From positions 186,001-250,000 of the forward strand of contig JAMYHX010000006.1 in assembly GCA_025529335.1 (NCBI GenBank): 64,000 nt of DNA. The letters run 5' to 3'. Positions within the stretch are counted from its first letter, which is position 1. Every line of letters starts with the position of its first letter. Shown here one piece after another: positions 1-12,833 of the stretch. Below the pieces are notes generated by a model. The model was not told where the DNA came from. It made no database searches and was given only the letters and a program-made list of their open reading frames with translations. The position numbers and the translations under genes were made by a program. The stretch is from Rhizopus sp. PT2906. Its lineage: Eukaryota; Mucoromycota; Mucoromycetes; Mucorales; Rhizopodaceae.

Positions 1-511
1 TACTATCCTATATATGAACTCTAAGCATCATTCTTATAGTGGTTAACGGAGATAGCTGCCAATCAATCGCTAGTAAGCATAGCATTACCAAGGATCATCT
101 GTCTGAGTGGACCAAGAAGATCAATACGAATTTTGACTGTGACAAGATCAAACCAGGTGAAGTAATTTGCTTGGATGTAAGTTGGCTTATATTTACGATT
201 AGGCATGTAACGCTGACAATGTTTCTTTGATTTAGTATGAGAGCTCTATTGAAAAGAGATCTCTCAAGAAGGCTCATGCCAAGAAGCCTGCTCATCCTAA
301 GAAGCATACCACTACTAAAAAGCCCGCTCACCCAAAGAAGCACGTTACATCTAAGAAGGCTGCTCATGAAAAGAACAAGCGTGAAGTAAAAGAGCATGCT
401 GACCATAAGAAAAAGCCTGTTCACCCCAAGAAGCACACTACTAAGCCTGCTCATCCCAAGAAGCACATTACTAAGCCTGCTTCTCCTTCCAAGAAGCCCG
501 CTCGTAACTAA
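1..511 (+). CDS. LysM-domain protein with Lys/His/Pro repeat tail (5' end outside window)
   Basis: Seen: an exon enters after an acceptor at 37-39 and runs 40-176, then a GTAAGT...TTTAG intron (177-235), then 236-511 ending in TAA. The first exon encodes a LysM core (NGDSCQSIASKH ... INTNFDCDKIKPGEVICLD). LysM modules bind chitin or chito-oligosaccharides and are usually secreted or attached to the wall. The second exon is a low-complexity tail of about 90 residues made of PAHPKKHTT-like units, very rich in Lys, His and Pro. Inferred: a cationic tail could hold the protein to anionic wall polymers. The N-terminus, including any signal peptide and further LysM copies, lies upstream of the window. 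The LysM call is solid; the role of the tail is speculation. Confidence 0.85.
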
Positions 512-3280
512 TGTCACCGGGTTTAGATGAAGTAAGGATACTTACATTCATACTTTGCAAACCTGTGTTGTTTGAACCAATAAACTAAACGAATGATTTT
601 TGTGATTGTTAAATACGTTTTTATTTAGTAAAACATACTCTGATCGTATACTTGAGTGTAAAAGAATATGTGCCAGGTACATTCATATAATACATTTAGA
701 CAAAGCTGTGCTCTGTATGTAATCTATGAATTCATTCATTTCAAAACTATACAAATTCCATTTTCTACAAGTCATATGTCTTTTTACTTAAATGAAAGCT
801 AAAGAAAAAGTTTATTACCTCAAGCTAGAAAAGCCTAATCTCATCAACAACGATCATTAAATTAAATTACACTGAATTACTTGTCTGAAGGTACAGTCAG
901 AAATAAAGCAGTTCGCTTTCCTTCTTAGAACAAAAGCCCACATAATTATAGCAAGTATCGATCAAATGGTATTAAATTCATAAAAATCGGTTCAAAGACC
1001 TAAATATAAGATTTAATATATGCACAGTGTTATTTATTGTCTCTGTGATCTGTGTCTTTTTATCCTTTTTTCACCAACAAAACAATTTGTTCATACATGA
1101 TAAATTATATCATTAAGACCCTCTTTTTTATTTATTAATGCCATTTATTTCTAAAATGGCTTATTTAAATAAAGAAACACTGTTACATTCATGATTTTAT
1201 CTTGTTTGGAAATAAGAAACTCTAAGCACACTAGAGGGTTATAGTTTAGCTTATTCAGTGTGTTTAAGAAATACCTTTTGCTTTAATAAGACTTTATTAA
1301 TGTTTATGATCCTTCAATGATAATGTAAGCAAATGGTTGCTCATTTCAAACCATCCAGGAAGAAAGCATCATAAGGTCGCACTCCTTAAAATTCATGCAA
1401 ATAAATAATTGAAACTCAGCCCGAATCATAACCACCATGCAACAAAAAAAGTATAAAAATGCCAATTTTTTCTTTAGACGAGTCTTCTAGTTTGATAGTC
1501 CCTGCCAGGTCGAAGGAACTGATTACTATCCTTTTGGAAGAAGATTTGTTCAGATGTCTGAAAAGCTGAGTAGTTTATTTCCTCCGCTGCTGGATGAGAC
1601 AGTGATTTGATGAATTTTTTTTCTCTTCCACAAAAACCAAGCATTAATTACTACACCAAGTCCTAAGCTTACAAGTTTTACAAGTTTTTTCCGTCCTTGC
1701 TATTATCATCGAATTCATAGTAAGTCATAGCTAAGTATACTATAGCCATTTATATTTAGTTCTCACAGCAATATGTATTCAATGTATTTGACTCCAGGTC
1801 TTTTAAGTGTTCTTAATGTCTCAATTATGTACACAAAATGTTAGATATTTGAATGAAATCCGTATGTGAATCAAACTAAAAAGCTCTGTTATTGTAGCAT
1901 ATAAGTGGATGCTCGATGTACACGACGAACTATCACTGGACCAAAACTACGGTCAACACATCATAATGAAAAATCTGTCAACATATTGTTAATTATGAGA
2001 GAGGGTGAACTTAAAATATGGCGAAATGACAAGAAATGAGCCTGTAAAAGATCTCAGACCGTTTGGACATTTAGTTTTGAGGGATAAACTCTTGTCATAT
2101 TGTGGGATACGATGCAAAAGGAGTAGAATCAATGCGTGACAAATGTGTGTTAGATATAACAGTGTAATATATAGCTGTTGCTGATCCTTACAGTCTAATC
2201 TTTAATTAAATGAAAAGGTGAGTTAAATAAGGATTTGGTTTATCTAATATGACCCAAAAGGTTTAATACTCCATGCATGTGGAGTCGCTGACGTCAATAA
2301 TCAAAACTTAGAGTGATCATATTGATTATGACCTATCTGCTGCAGTTTCCATTTGATTTCCAGCGTCTGGGTAAACTATAGGAGTTTTGATGCAGTGTTG
2401 ACTAAATGGAAGATGAAACAATATCCGATTGGGACAAGCAGAGACTCGGGAAAGTATAAGGTTTATGCCTCATGTACTCCCCTGAATGGACATTTCACTT
2501 ATTCCAAGCACAAATTAATGGAATGTGCCACATAGCGCTTATTACTTTAAGCCTCTAATACTTTTTTCTGCAAAGTATCAATGAACAAGTATTAAATATT
2601 CACCCGAAATTAACAATGCGGAGGCTTATCTCAAGTAGGTATTTATCCGTAATGATTTGTCCCTGTAATCAAAAAGGAATCAGATAAATATTCATTAGCA
2701 GATTAATGGAAGGATTGACATGATTTAAACGCCATATATCCAAATATCCTTAATTTTCTTTACTGTAGAAAGCCATGGAAGAAATTGACTTAATATATAT
2801 CCAAATATGTATAATATGTTCATTTTTGGAATAATACAACGAATTTCATTGGCTGAGACAACTTTGTTTAAAAAGGATATTGAGCGACAAGAATATGTCC
2901 TGTACTATGTCATGTTCAAGCTGCATATGCCACAAAGGAAAAGACAGCGTATAGTAAAGGGTGGTTATCCCAGGAGCAATTATCAAATACAGCTGTGCCT
3001 CGGTATATACAATCTTTAGCTATTTTACCATTTCATTCCCAACTACGATAGTGATGTAATGTTGTAGTAGACATGTCTGAAATCCTGATTGCCCCTGTGC
3101 CACAAACTTTTCATGCGGATTATGGATCTTAATAATTTTTCCAGGCTTATGCTCAAGTCCTTTAGAATATTTTACCGAAACAGTAAATCTCAAAAACATT
3201 TAAGCATACATCAATGTATATATAAACCCTTCGCCATCCTTATGTCATTTCATTTTAATTCTTCATCTTATTAATACACA
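512..3280. other. Long AT-rich intergenic region
   Basis: No convincing gene on either strand over 2.7 kb. A 60-codon frame at 2353-2535 and a 70-codon frame at 2807-3019 have no recognisable motif and no clean start or splice context. The first 100 bases probably contain the 3' UTR of the LysM gene (AATAAAC near 579). The last 100 bases contain the promoter of the next gene. Confidence 0.6.
3217..3226 (+). promoter_or_regulatory. Probable TATA box of the A-T-R reductase gene
   Basis: TATATATAAA lies 55-64 bases upstream of the ATG at 3281 and is followed by a pyrimidine-rich stretch. Position and sequence fit a TATA element. The transcription start is not visible. Confidence 0.5.
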
Positions 3281-6200
3281 ATGTCTTCTGCAGTTGAACT
3301 CTCATCAGAACAGTCTGCCAACAACCATTACAAAGCATTCATCGATCTCTTTCGTATCAAGTGTAAGCTTAATTCTGATAGAATCTTTGTTCGTTACTAT
3401 TTCAACAACGCATACAAGGCCTTAACATATGCTGAATGTGATCGAATCACTACAAACCTTGCTTGCAAATGGGCTGCTAAAGGAAAGGGTGTTGAATGTA
3501 TCTCTCTTATCGGTGATCATTCCGTTGATTACCTTATCGTTATGCTCGCTCTTTTGAAATTACGTTCAACTCTACTGGCTGTTTCCCCTCGTAATTCGGA
3601 GCCTGCTATTATCAATCTTTTAGAAAAGACCAACTCCAAGTTGTTCCTGGCTACGGCTAAACACGAATCAACCGCTCAAAGTGCTGCTGCCAAGATGGGT
3701 GATGTAGAAGTCATTACTATTGAGCCACTCAACATTGAAGAGCTACTTTTGGAACCCCTTGTCCCTGAACACGACAAACTATTAGACTCTGAGTTTACTG
3801 ATGCAGATCTAGAGAAGGCTGCATTGATCATACACAGGTAACATTTTAAAAAAGGGCCATCGACGTCATTGTGCTAACAACACTATGAGTAGCTCTGGAA
3901 CAACAAACTTCCCAAAGCCTATATACCTCAGTAACAGAGGCTTACTTTACATTACCGGCTTTCCCGACATTTACAAAGAAAAATATAATATACAAATGGG
4001 TGATGTAAATGACGTCCACCTTTACTGTCTTCCTTTGTAAGTGTAATAACTATTTTTACAAGGCATCTACTAACACTCTCTGTAGATTCCACTTGTTTGG
4101 TGTGTTCGGTCTGGCGCATACTGTAGTGACTGGAGCAAGTATCGTGCTTTTAGAAAGACTCCCTCCTTCTCAAAAGGAAATAGACTTTGCCCTTCGAGAA
4201 AACAAGGTTACTGTCATGGCTGCACCCCCTGTTATCCTTGAACAAATGATACCCTTCCTAAAGGAGTCTAATGACTTTTCTGCTGTCCGTCGACTCAAGT
4301 ACGTTTTCTTTGGCGGTGCTCCTCTCAAGCGCGAAGCTGGCCACTGGCTTTACTCCCACGGCATCAATATTCGTAACCTCTATGGCTCTACCGAAATGGG
4401 CGTGGCCTTGGCTTCTAATCTGAACCCCAGCAGCGATAACTGGTATTCACTTGGCCCCTACTTGAATGATTCCGATGGTAACCCTTATTTTGTTTTTGAA
4501 GACGCTGGAGATGGTCTAAAGCACTTGTACCTTCGTCATGATTCTCCTACCATGGCTCTTGGTGTATCAAATCGCCCTGGTGGAGGGTTTGACAGCAACG
4601 ACTTATTCAAAGAAGACCCCGATCACCCAGGATTCTACATCTATGTTGGAAGACGAGATGATACCCTCATTATGGAAAATGGTGAAAAGACGAACCCTGT
4701 CCCCATGGAGGCTACTATTCGCTCAAGCCCTATGGTCAAACAAGTTGCTGTCATTGGTCATGGTCGTCAATGTACTGCTGCCCTCGTTGAAGTTGACCTT
4801 GAATATGCCATGAACTATGAGCCCGGAGAAATCATCAGCTCTGTACATGAAGCTGTAGAAGACGCTAACAAGGAATGTCCCAGCCATAGCACTATTTTAC
4901 CTCAGATGGTCAAGATTCTTCCCTTCAGCAAGCATTTGCCATCTACGGACAAGGGTACTGTGATGAGAAAGAAAGCAGAAGCGGTTTACAAGGACTTGGT
5001 TGACCAAATGTACCAAGAATTTCTTGACGGCCCTCGCTCCAATGGAACACTCAATGGTGACAACGCTACACCTGAACAAATCGAATCATTTTTGGTCAAG
5101 GCATCCTCTGAGGTTCTTCGTTTGCCTGAATCTGCGTTCAACGATTACTCGAGATCTCTCTTTGACATAGGACTCAATTCATTGACAGCTATCCAGCTTC
5201 GTAACTTGATCTCTAAACAGTTTGGTAATGTTCCTCAAAACTTTTTGTTCCAAAACCCTTCTATCTATGCTATACGTGATGCTCTGTCATCCAACAAGCA
5301 AGTGGATGCTGCCGAACTTGTGGAAACAAGGTATCAAGAAACTCAAGAATTAGCCAAGCGCTATATCGAACGAGCCAAGAGTGATTTTCCTGTGGCTGAG
5401 GAACATTACGACGAAGCACAGGACAAGGTCGTATTGCTTACGGGTGCTACTGGATCCCTTGGTTCATTCATGCTGCGGGACTTGTTGAAGGACTTTTCTG
5501 TGAAGAAGATCTATTGTCTGGTTCGTGGTAAGCAAGAAGACCTGTATCAACGTTTGGTTAGCTCGTTCAAGTCTCGCTGTCTTGATGTCTCCTTGTTAAA
5601 CTCCGACCGTGTAGAAGCACTACCTATGCGTATGAATGAGCCATATCTTGGATTGACCAAGGAAAAATACGAGCAGCTTCGAAATGAAGTGACTATTGTT
5701 CAGCACTGCGCTTGGCTCTTGGACTTTAATATGACTATTGGTCACTATGACAAAGAATGTATTAGCCCCTTTTACAACCTGCTCAAGTTTGCCTACCGAG
5801 AAGTTAATCCTATGCATGTTTACTTTGTCTCCAGTATCAGTGCTAGCGCTGCTTCTGGCGCTGTTGTTGAAGAAAAGCCTCTTCAATTTGATTCTCATGT
5901 TGCCATGCCTATGGGTTATGCTCAATCCAAGTTTGTTTGTGAGATGCTTTTGAATTACCTCACAAAGGAGAAGAATTTCCCCTGTTACGTTGAGCGTCTT
6001 GGTCAAGCCTGTGGTGATGCTGAAAATGGTGTATGGAATACTTCTGAACAGTTCCCTTTGATGTTTATCGCTGGTGGCTCCTTGATGCACAAGATGCCTC
6101 GCTTTAATACCAACATTGACTGGATTCCTGTTGACTATGCTGCTACTGCCATGGTTGACATCATGCTTCGTACCTCATGTCTTCCTTCTCGCTTAGATGA

Positions 6201-6525
6201 CTCTATATACCACATTGTTAACCCACGCAACATCAAATGGCCGGATATCCTCGAGGCCATGAGTTCTTGTGGAATGAAGTTTGAAACAGTAGAGCCAGTT
6301 GAATGGATTGAAACTCTTTCTAAAGACGATACCAACCCTGCTTACCGTCTTATGTCTTTTTATGAGGATATGTTCAAGTCTGGTTTAAGAATGCCACTTT
6401 GGGAAACATCCAAGACATGTCAAACTACTCCTGTCCTTGGTAAATCGCCAGTCCTTGACGCCGGATTGTTCAACAAGTATTTGAAGCATTGGCAATCTGT
6501 CGGCTTTTATAACCCAACCAACTAG
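3281..6525 (+). CDS. Adenylation-thiolation-reductase (A-T-R) enzyme, NRPS-like carboxylic acid / aminoadipate reductase type
   Basis: Exons 3281-3837, 3893-4036 and 4086-6525 give 1046 residues. The introns join HSSGTT (AMP-binding P-loop, around residue 186) to LPLFHLFG. Domains in order: AMP-binding adenylation domain (about 1-480), a carrier domain with the attachment serine in DIGLNSLTA (about 597), then an NAD(P)-binding reductase with GATGSLG (about 686) and the YAQSK pair of an extended SDR (about 845). Family knowledge: such enzymes activate a carboxylic acid as AMP ester, load it on phosphopantetheine and release an aldehyde by NADPH reduction. Lys2-type aminoadipate reductases carry an additional N-terminal region, which this protein lacks. 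It therefore more likely acts on an aryl, fatty or unknown acid. It needs a phosphopantetheinyl transferase, none of which lies nearby. It stands alone, so no cluster suggests the substrate. Confidence 0.88.
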
Positions 6526-7861
6526 AGCTTTTTTTTCATATCTGTATTAAATAAACATTATTTCTCATTTTATAAAATTGCATAATAAGAATATTTTTTG
6601 TTGTGTAGATTTTTCTTTAGTGCTGTCACATGGATAGACTATATTCATATGGTTTATCTCTGGCGCCTTTATTTCTGACAACTGTTTAATTGATGACAGA
6701 TATGCCTGGATGAGAAGCTTCCATCTAGACATTTCCCCTGATTAATTTGATTTCGGGTAGAGTTCCACGGCACTTGCCGCATCCTAGGGGTATGCTACTG
6801 TTGTTGAAAACAGGGCTTGACGGTTCTACCACGCTTTATATATCCTATGAGCACTCCGTTTGATAAGACACCTATTTTGCCAAACCAGCAGCAGGATTGC
6901 TCTTATTACCTAATATCCACGCTAAATCAAAGTGTATCATATTCACTCATCAATAATAAAGCGTGCAGCTTATGAATAATTGCCCTCCTCCCTCCTTTAA
7001 TCTGTCTCATATCCTACTCTGGGTGATATCGGATTCGGATAAAAATAACGGGGACGAAAGACGAATGTGGAACATATCGGACATTTAAATGATCACATAA
7101 AAGAGCTTGTTTGCATGCACAAATTCTTTCTATTTCATTCTAATGATGATTAATACACTCGAATTTCAGGGCTACATAAAGAAGAAGCTATTCCAATATG
7201 AGATAATTAGTGGCGCTTATGTAATGGAGCCATGGGAGAAAATTACATTTAGTAACGTATACATTATTGAATTGTAACTATGCCAACTAAGTTATTGTAT
7301 AGATACAATCTTGTTTTTAGTCGTTGGACTTTCTTTCAAGACCCTCTTTCAATTCACGCATAGAGCAGTTGATGTCATAGTATAACGGCATATTGTTCTC
7401 CATTAGGATAATCTGTACACATCTATGCATTCTATTACATGTACAGCTATAATCTTATTACTATCATTTTACTGCTATTTATGTTTATACTTCATTATTA
7501 TCACAACTAATGACAATTCTTCTTAACCCGCTGTGTTTCATTTATTACCGAGAATGTTTAATATTAAAAGATATTATATCTATATTTGGTATTATTTTAT
7601 TTTTTATCCGTTGATTTAAGCATAACCGAGGATCATTCATTTAACCGAAATTTGTACAACAGCAATACCATTGTATTTCTGTATGCATAGCATTCAAAGT
7701 CAGTTAGTCATTCAGGTCACAATCATCCTCCCCAAATTCATATTGCAAACATGTCTTTTTTTTATATTATTGACAACTTGTAGTTTCAGCAGAAAAGAAC
7801 ATAGAAAATAAAAGCAGGAATGAATGTCTTTTTTAATACTGCATATGATAAAGCCTTACTC
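6526..7861. other. Intergenic region between convergent genes
   Basis: Starts with the 3' end of the reductase gene (AATAAAC near 6550). It is AT-rich with many stops in all frames. I see no gene, RNA gene or clear repeat in it. Confidence 0.6.
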
Positions 7862-10800
7862 TCAAGCAATACGCTCCCTTAATACTTTCATCCACTTTGA
7901 CTTTCGTTGTTCAGATATATCACTGTTCTCTGTTACAACTGATAAACAAAGCGAATAAAATAAGCCCGATTCCTGATTTGCCCTCGATAGGAGATCAATT
8001 GTATTATTAATCGACCCAGGTACCTTGGATAGCAAGTAGCTATAGTAACATCAGTAAGGTTGTACACGCTTTTACTACACGGAGTATTTACCAAATGGCA
8101 GCCAGCTGATCTTCTTCACCTGTTTGAAACTGACTTGCTAATTTCAAATATAATTCGCTCAACAGTTGCTCATCCTTGGGTAATCTTAACTTGGCGAGTG
8201 TAATAGCTTCTCTATACAGACCATATCGTTGGTATATTTCAATAGCATCATAAATATGTGAACATGCAATGTAACAGCTTGCTGCCAAGTGATACTGGTT
8301 CTCTCTTTCCATCTTCTTTGCTTGCTTTTTAATTAGGTCTATCCAGACATCCTTACCAGCTAATATATATACTATATGAGTACATGCCATTCTTTCATCT
8401 TCTACTGCAATTCCTTACCCTGTGGGCTCATTGCTAACACTATCCAGTCAAGTATACTACTTTTGGCTTCATTAAAGAGCGTATCTGCTTGGGAAAGCAT
8501 CAAATTCATTGCCAATTGTTTGTCAAATCCAATACTCATATCACTGATCGATTGAGTACTTGTTTTTGTCTGAATTGACTTTTCTATAAAAACAATGGTC
8601 AGTCTCTTGATGGGCCCTATCCATGGTATTACCTTCTATTCGAGCAAGTTGAAAGGCATCCTCCTTGTCTCCGAATAAGAATTCATATATGTCAGGTTCA
8701 TGGCTATCATTTGCTGTAAATATGCCTGCATACTGATTCACTAATGGATCGGATCGCTCTTGCTCATTTAGTTCAGCCAACAGCTCCTTCATCACTGCTT
8801 CAATTCGACCATCAAACATCACATTGGCCAGATACATGCATTTTCTTTCTTTATTCAGCCTGCTGGCCGATTTCTCCGATTGTAATGTTGAGATCATCAT
8901 ATCTTTGTTGACCTCTATTACTTTTTGCTTTTTCAAGTCTGACAGTCTTGAATCCATTTGCCCATCTTTCTTTCGCTTATTGTTCTTACTGCCATGTTGA
9001 TTTATTCTGGTCATTTCTCTATCGTACAAAGAGCTACCGACTTTTTATACATAATAAAATCAGTTTATGACAAAGGACCATATTAGGTCACGCTTACATT
9101 TTATGGGTGGCGACACTTTATAATCCATATAGCTCCATTGGTATATAAACCTATCTTCACTGCTACTGAATAAGACATGCTGATCACAATGGTTCCAGCA
9201 GATGGATAAAATAGACGCTCGATGCTGATCAAACACAGCGATTATTTTATCCATCTCCCATACAACGATATAGCCGTCTTGGAGACCAGCAGCCAAGACA
9301 TAATTGTTTGGCTCATGCGTCCATTTCAAGACAGTGACGGTCTTTTGGCTGCATTGCATAGACTTGTAAATCACGGAGGTAGGTAAGACCGTATCTATAC
9401 ATTTTGTTAGTCTTCATCTATCAGGTCTGTCTTTTGAACACTACCTGTACTGTCTGCTATTTGACTTGCTAAATCATGAATGGCTACAATGCCTTGCTCA
9501 GAAGCAGCTGCAAGATAGTCATCTTTCCAATCCATTGCCGTTATTTTTTGGCGATGAAAATTAGACACATACACCAACTGTAATGTATTGCGACAATATA
9601 CTTCAACAATCCCATCCATATGACCAAATGCTATACGCTTTTTATCAATTGCCATACAAGTTCGATGGACACCATCCTTGGATTTGAGAGTATCATACCA
9701 TGAAGGATTGCGCTGCTCTAAAATATCGTTCAGCATAATGACTGGTTGGTTCGGCTGATTGATATTATAGACATAAATGTTGACATCGTTGCTGCTACAG
9801 GCTATCAGTGTATCTGTCATATCCATATCGTACAGACAAGTTGATAGGTCAAACCCCCAAGCGATCATTGGACACTCCATTGATTTGTAGAGTTGTTTGA
9901 AATATGTATATCGTTGATTCAAAGTGTCATAAAGACCAAGACGTCCATACTCATTCCCATAGGCAACTAGGCCTTCCTTTGAAGGATGACATAAAATCTA
10001 TAAAAAAAGAGTTAACCTAATGATGTGACAAGAAGCAATGCGATATAAACCCTTAACGTCTTTCCTTGTAAGCCCTTCCAAACAATAGAGCTGGTGTAAT
10101 AGTTATGATTTTCTCCCTTTGATCCCATGACAGATTCATTTTTTTGAAAATCCCATAGCTTTATGGCATTATCGCCCATGGCAATGAACAATCGATAAGG
10201 CGTGGTAGGGGATATATCTAATGCATATGGAAATGCTGCTTGAGTTTTCATCACCTGCAGAGACTTTTGATTGTTGACATTCCATTTTATGACTTGACTG
10301 TCTAATGAAGTAGTGATGCAATTCGTTCCTCCATTGTACCAGTTGATAGAAAACACATTACGGCTATGATTTTCCATTCTTTCTTGATTACGTATTTTGG
10401 CTGCCCTTGGAGCAACATCAAACACGAGGATAGTGCCAACATAACTTGTTACATACAGCCTATTCTCAACACAAGGAGACCATGACACTTCGATCCAAGC
10501 CGATGATATTTGTTGACCCGTGGCCTTTGCAGGCGGTTTTGGTAAATGAATGGGTGCAACCTCTGCCTGTGAGAGGATATCATAAATGACGATGCGCTTC
10601 AATCGTTTTGTACTGTAGGCCAACCACGGCCACTGACCCTCAGAAAACTTCTTTTGCCAATCAATAGCCATGATTGGATCATTCTCACTACTGAGCTGAT
10701 ACACTGTCTTTAATTCTAAATTCTCTGTTATTTCCTCAACCAGCACAATGCCATTTCCGTATCCAATGGCTGCATAATCTGTGTGATCACGATGAATGGT

Positions 10801-11333
10801 GGAAATGCAAGTCACTTCTGAATTCACCTTGGCTGATATTGTTTGTTCTTTTCTAAATGCTTCAGCGACAACAACTCTGCCTGTCTTGTCTCCAGAAACG
10901 ATGACTGTTCCTTTCCTGATGACTTTGAGTGCTGTTATTTCTGCCTAATACAGTGTGTATTTAGTACAACTTGAACTATTTTCTGTAAAGTGTACGTCTG
11001 TATGCGTGTATGTGCGTGTATATGTGTTTGTATTACTTTATGTACTGCGTGCGAAGTGGTCAAAGAGTTGGCTACTATGTTCCAAACACGTACTGTTTTA
11101 TCTGCACCTCCTACATAACAAAAGACGTCATGGGCATCAATGGCATTTATTTTTTCCTTGGCTGCTATAATAGAATTGAAGTATCGAAAGTCTTTTAAGC
11201 CAAGTATGACAATAATGTTACGCGTTGCATATACAAAGAAGTGTGGTTCTATAATAGCAGCGACATAAGAAGTGTACCAATTAGGTACTGGTGGATAGGC
11301 TTGACATTTAGGATATTTGTCTTGAAGATTCAT
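7862..11333 (-). CDS. Gemin5-like WD-repeat protein (SMN complex, snRNA recognition)
   Basis: Eight exons on the minus strand: 11333-11046, 10944-10051, 9997-9445, 9394-9098, 9040-8633, 8583-8419, 8359-8092 and 8039-7862. They sum to 3051 nt (1016 aa) with every phase consistent. The N-terminus has the PPVPNWY motif typical of Gemin5, followed by an array of WD repeats (ADKTVRVWN, ITTSLDSQVIKWN, ASEQGIVAIHDL). HPSKEGLVAYGNEYGRLGLY matches the Gemin5 second propeller. The C-terminal part (LYREAITLAKLRL...LLSELYL) matches the Gemin5 TPR-like dimerisation region. In animals Gemin5 binds the Sm site and cap of pre-snRNAs and hands them to the SMN complex for Sm-core assembly; it also binds ribosomes. 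The protein is shorter than the human one (about 1500 aa), ending soon after the TPR-like region. The gene is divergent from RRP40. Confidence 0.85.
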
Positions 11334-11451
11334 CCCAGAAAAAAAAAAAGATAAACAGTCCGCGTAAAAAGAGAAAAGAGAGAGAGAAGAGAAAGAAAGA
11401 AGGAAAGAAAATATTTCTCTTGCTTTTTCTTTCTTTTTCCCATTTGATTGA
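11334..11451. promoter_or_regulatory. Shared bidirectional promoter of the Gemin5-like gene and RRP40
   Basis: Only 118 bases separate the two divergent start codons. On the plus strand the interval carries purine-rich runs (AAAAAAAAAGA, GAGAGAGAAGAGAAAG) and then TTTCTTTTTCTTTC. Both neighbours act in RNA metabolism, so joint expression is plausible, but this is inferred from spacing alone. Confidence 0.55.
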
Positions 11452-12189
11452 ATGATGGATGTCGATTTGCGCATCGTTCTGCCAGGGGATCTGATTCCAG
11501 TTGATACTGAATCTAAAGTTGTGTTAGGACCTGGATTAAGACAAGAAGGAGAAGACGTGGTTGCGACAAAGGCTGGCATTTTGCGACACATAGAATCAGG
11601 CAATCGATGGTGGATTGAAAGTAACCAAAAGAGAGTAAGATTAACATCAAAAAGTAATTGTTCATACTTAGTTTTATTATAGTACATTGCATCAACAGGT
11701 GAATCTGTCATTGGTACAGTGACAGCCAAATTGGGAGAATACTTTCGTGTTGATATTGGTACAGCTCATGCTGCCGTGCTGCCCATGTTGGCGTTTGAAA
11801 ATGCAACCAAACGTAACAAACCTAATATACAAGTTCGCTCCTTAGTTTACTGCAGAATCTCCATGGCTAATCGTGATATGGAATCAGAACTTGAATGTGT
11901 TAACCCTACAACTGGAAAAGCGGACGGCTTTGGTGAATTAGTAGGAGGATATGTATTCAATTGCTCCTTGGGATTGTGTAGAAGATTACTGAATCCAAAC
12001 ACACCCATGTTGACCTTACTGGGAGAGCATTTCCCTTTTGAAATAGCAGTTGGAATGAATGGTCGTGTCTGGATCAACTCTGAGGAACCCAATGTGACTA
12101 TCTTGATCGCAAACGCTATCCAACATTCAGAATACCTAAGTGAAGAAGAGTGTCGACAGATGGTGAAGGACCTCATAAGCAAACTATAA
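11452..12189 (+). CDS. RRP40: Exosome complex RNA-binding subunit Rrp40 (EXOSC3)
   Basis: Exons 11452-11634 and 11683-12189 give 229 residues, the usual size. Order: N-terminal domain (LPGDLIPV...GPGLR), S1 domain (GESVIGTVTAKLGEYFRVDIG, read as consecutive segments) and a KH-like domain with GGYVFNCSLGLCRRLL. The segment NATKRNKPNIQVRSLVYC is characteristic of Rrp40. The protein is one of the three cap subunits that guide RNA into the exosome for 3'-5' decay and rRNA/snRNA processing in nucleus and cytoplasm. A second ATG follows the first directly, so the start could be one codon later. Confidence 0.93.
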
Positions 12190-12833
12190 ATTCTTGTAAA
12201 TAAATAATAAATCACAACAATTCAAAGGGTAGGCAAAGAAAAGCCAAAATACCCGTTTTATTGGTTCACTAACAAGCCTTTTCTTTTCTTCTTTTACTTA
12301 TATAAGCATACATTCACAACACACTAAGGGTTATCTTGAGATGATTATTATCAATACTGAACTTTAGTAGAGCATGAATCAGTATCATTTAGCATGTGAT
12401 TATAATAAAGGCTTTTGACATCAACCATCGCCCCCTAGTGGCATAAGTTTGCCCTAGCTGAAAAGGAACTGCTTGGCAAAGTAGCTACATTTGTGCACAA
12501 ATGAGATTAACTTTGCACTACGTTTAAAGATGGATGTTCTTTTTCTATAATGATGAATACATGTGGCGTTGGCTAATTATTTAAATTTGTAAAAATACGC
12601 GACACCAGTTTATGATTTTTCTTTATTTAAAGCCATGAATGAGTGATTTTCTATTAAGGCGTTTGGGGGGACAAGGAGATATTTTGATAACAGTAGATCA
12701 GAGCCAAGAAACGTGTATTACATTTACTAAAGTGCTGACGCCACTAAAAGAGATCGATTTACTTATTTTGCTCCCCCCCTTTCTGAACTTTAAAATTTGG
12801 AGTGTGAAATATGAATTTTGTTTATTTTATGCT
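12190..12833. other. Intergenic region downstream of RRP40
   Basis: Contains the probable RRP40 3' end (AATAAATAATAAA around 12199-12211). A plus-strand frame at 12639-12893 has no motif and biased composition, so I do not call it a gene. Nothing else is recognised. Confidence 0.5.

Noticed and set aside
95..517. 140-codon minus frame antisense to the LysM gene
   Set aside because: A repetitive Ser/Leu/Arg translation produced by the Lys/His/Pro repeats of the opposite strand.
2353..2535. 60-codon plus frame in the first intergenic region
   Set aside because: No recognisable motif, no ATG at the start and no continuation by splicing.
5620..6090. 156-codon minus frame antisense to the reductase domain
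   Set aside because: Shadow of the strongly conserved SDR domain; no independent signal.
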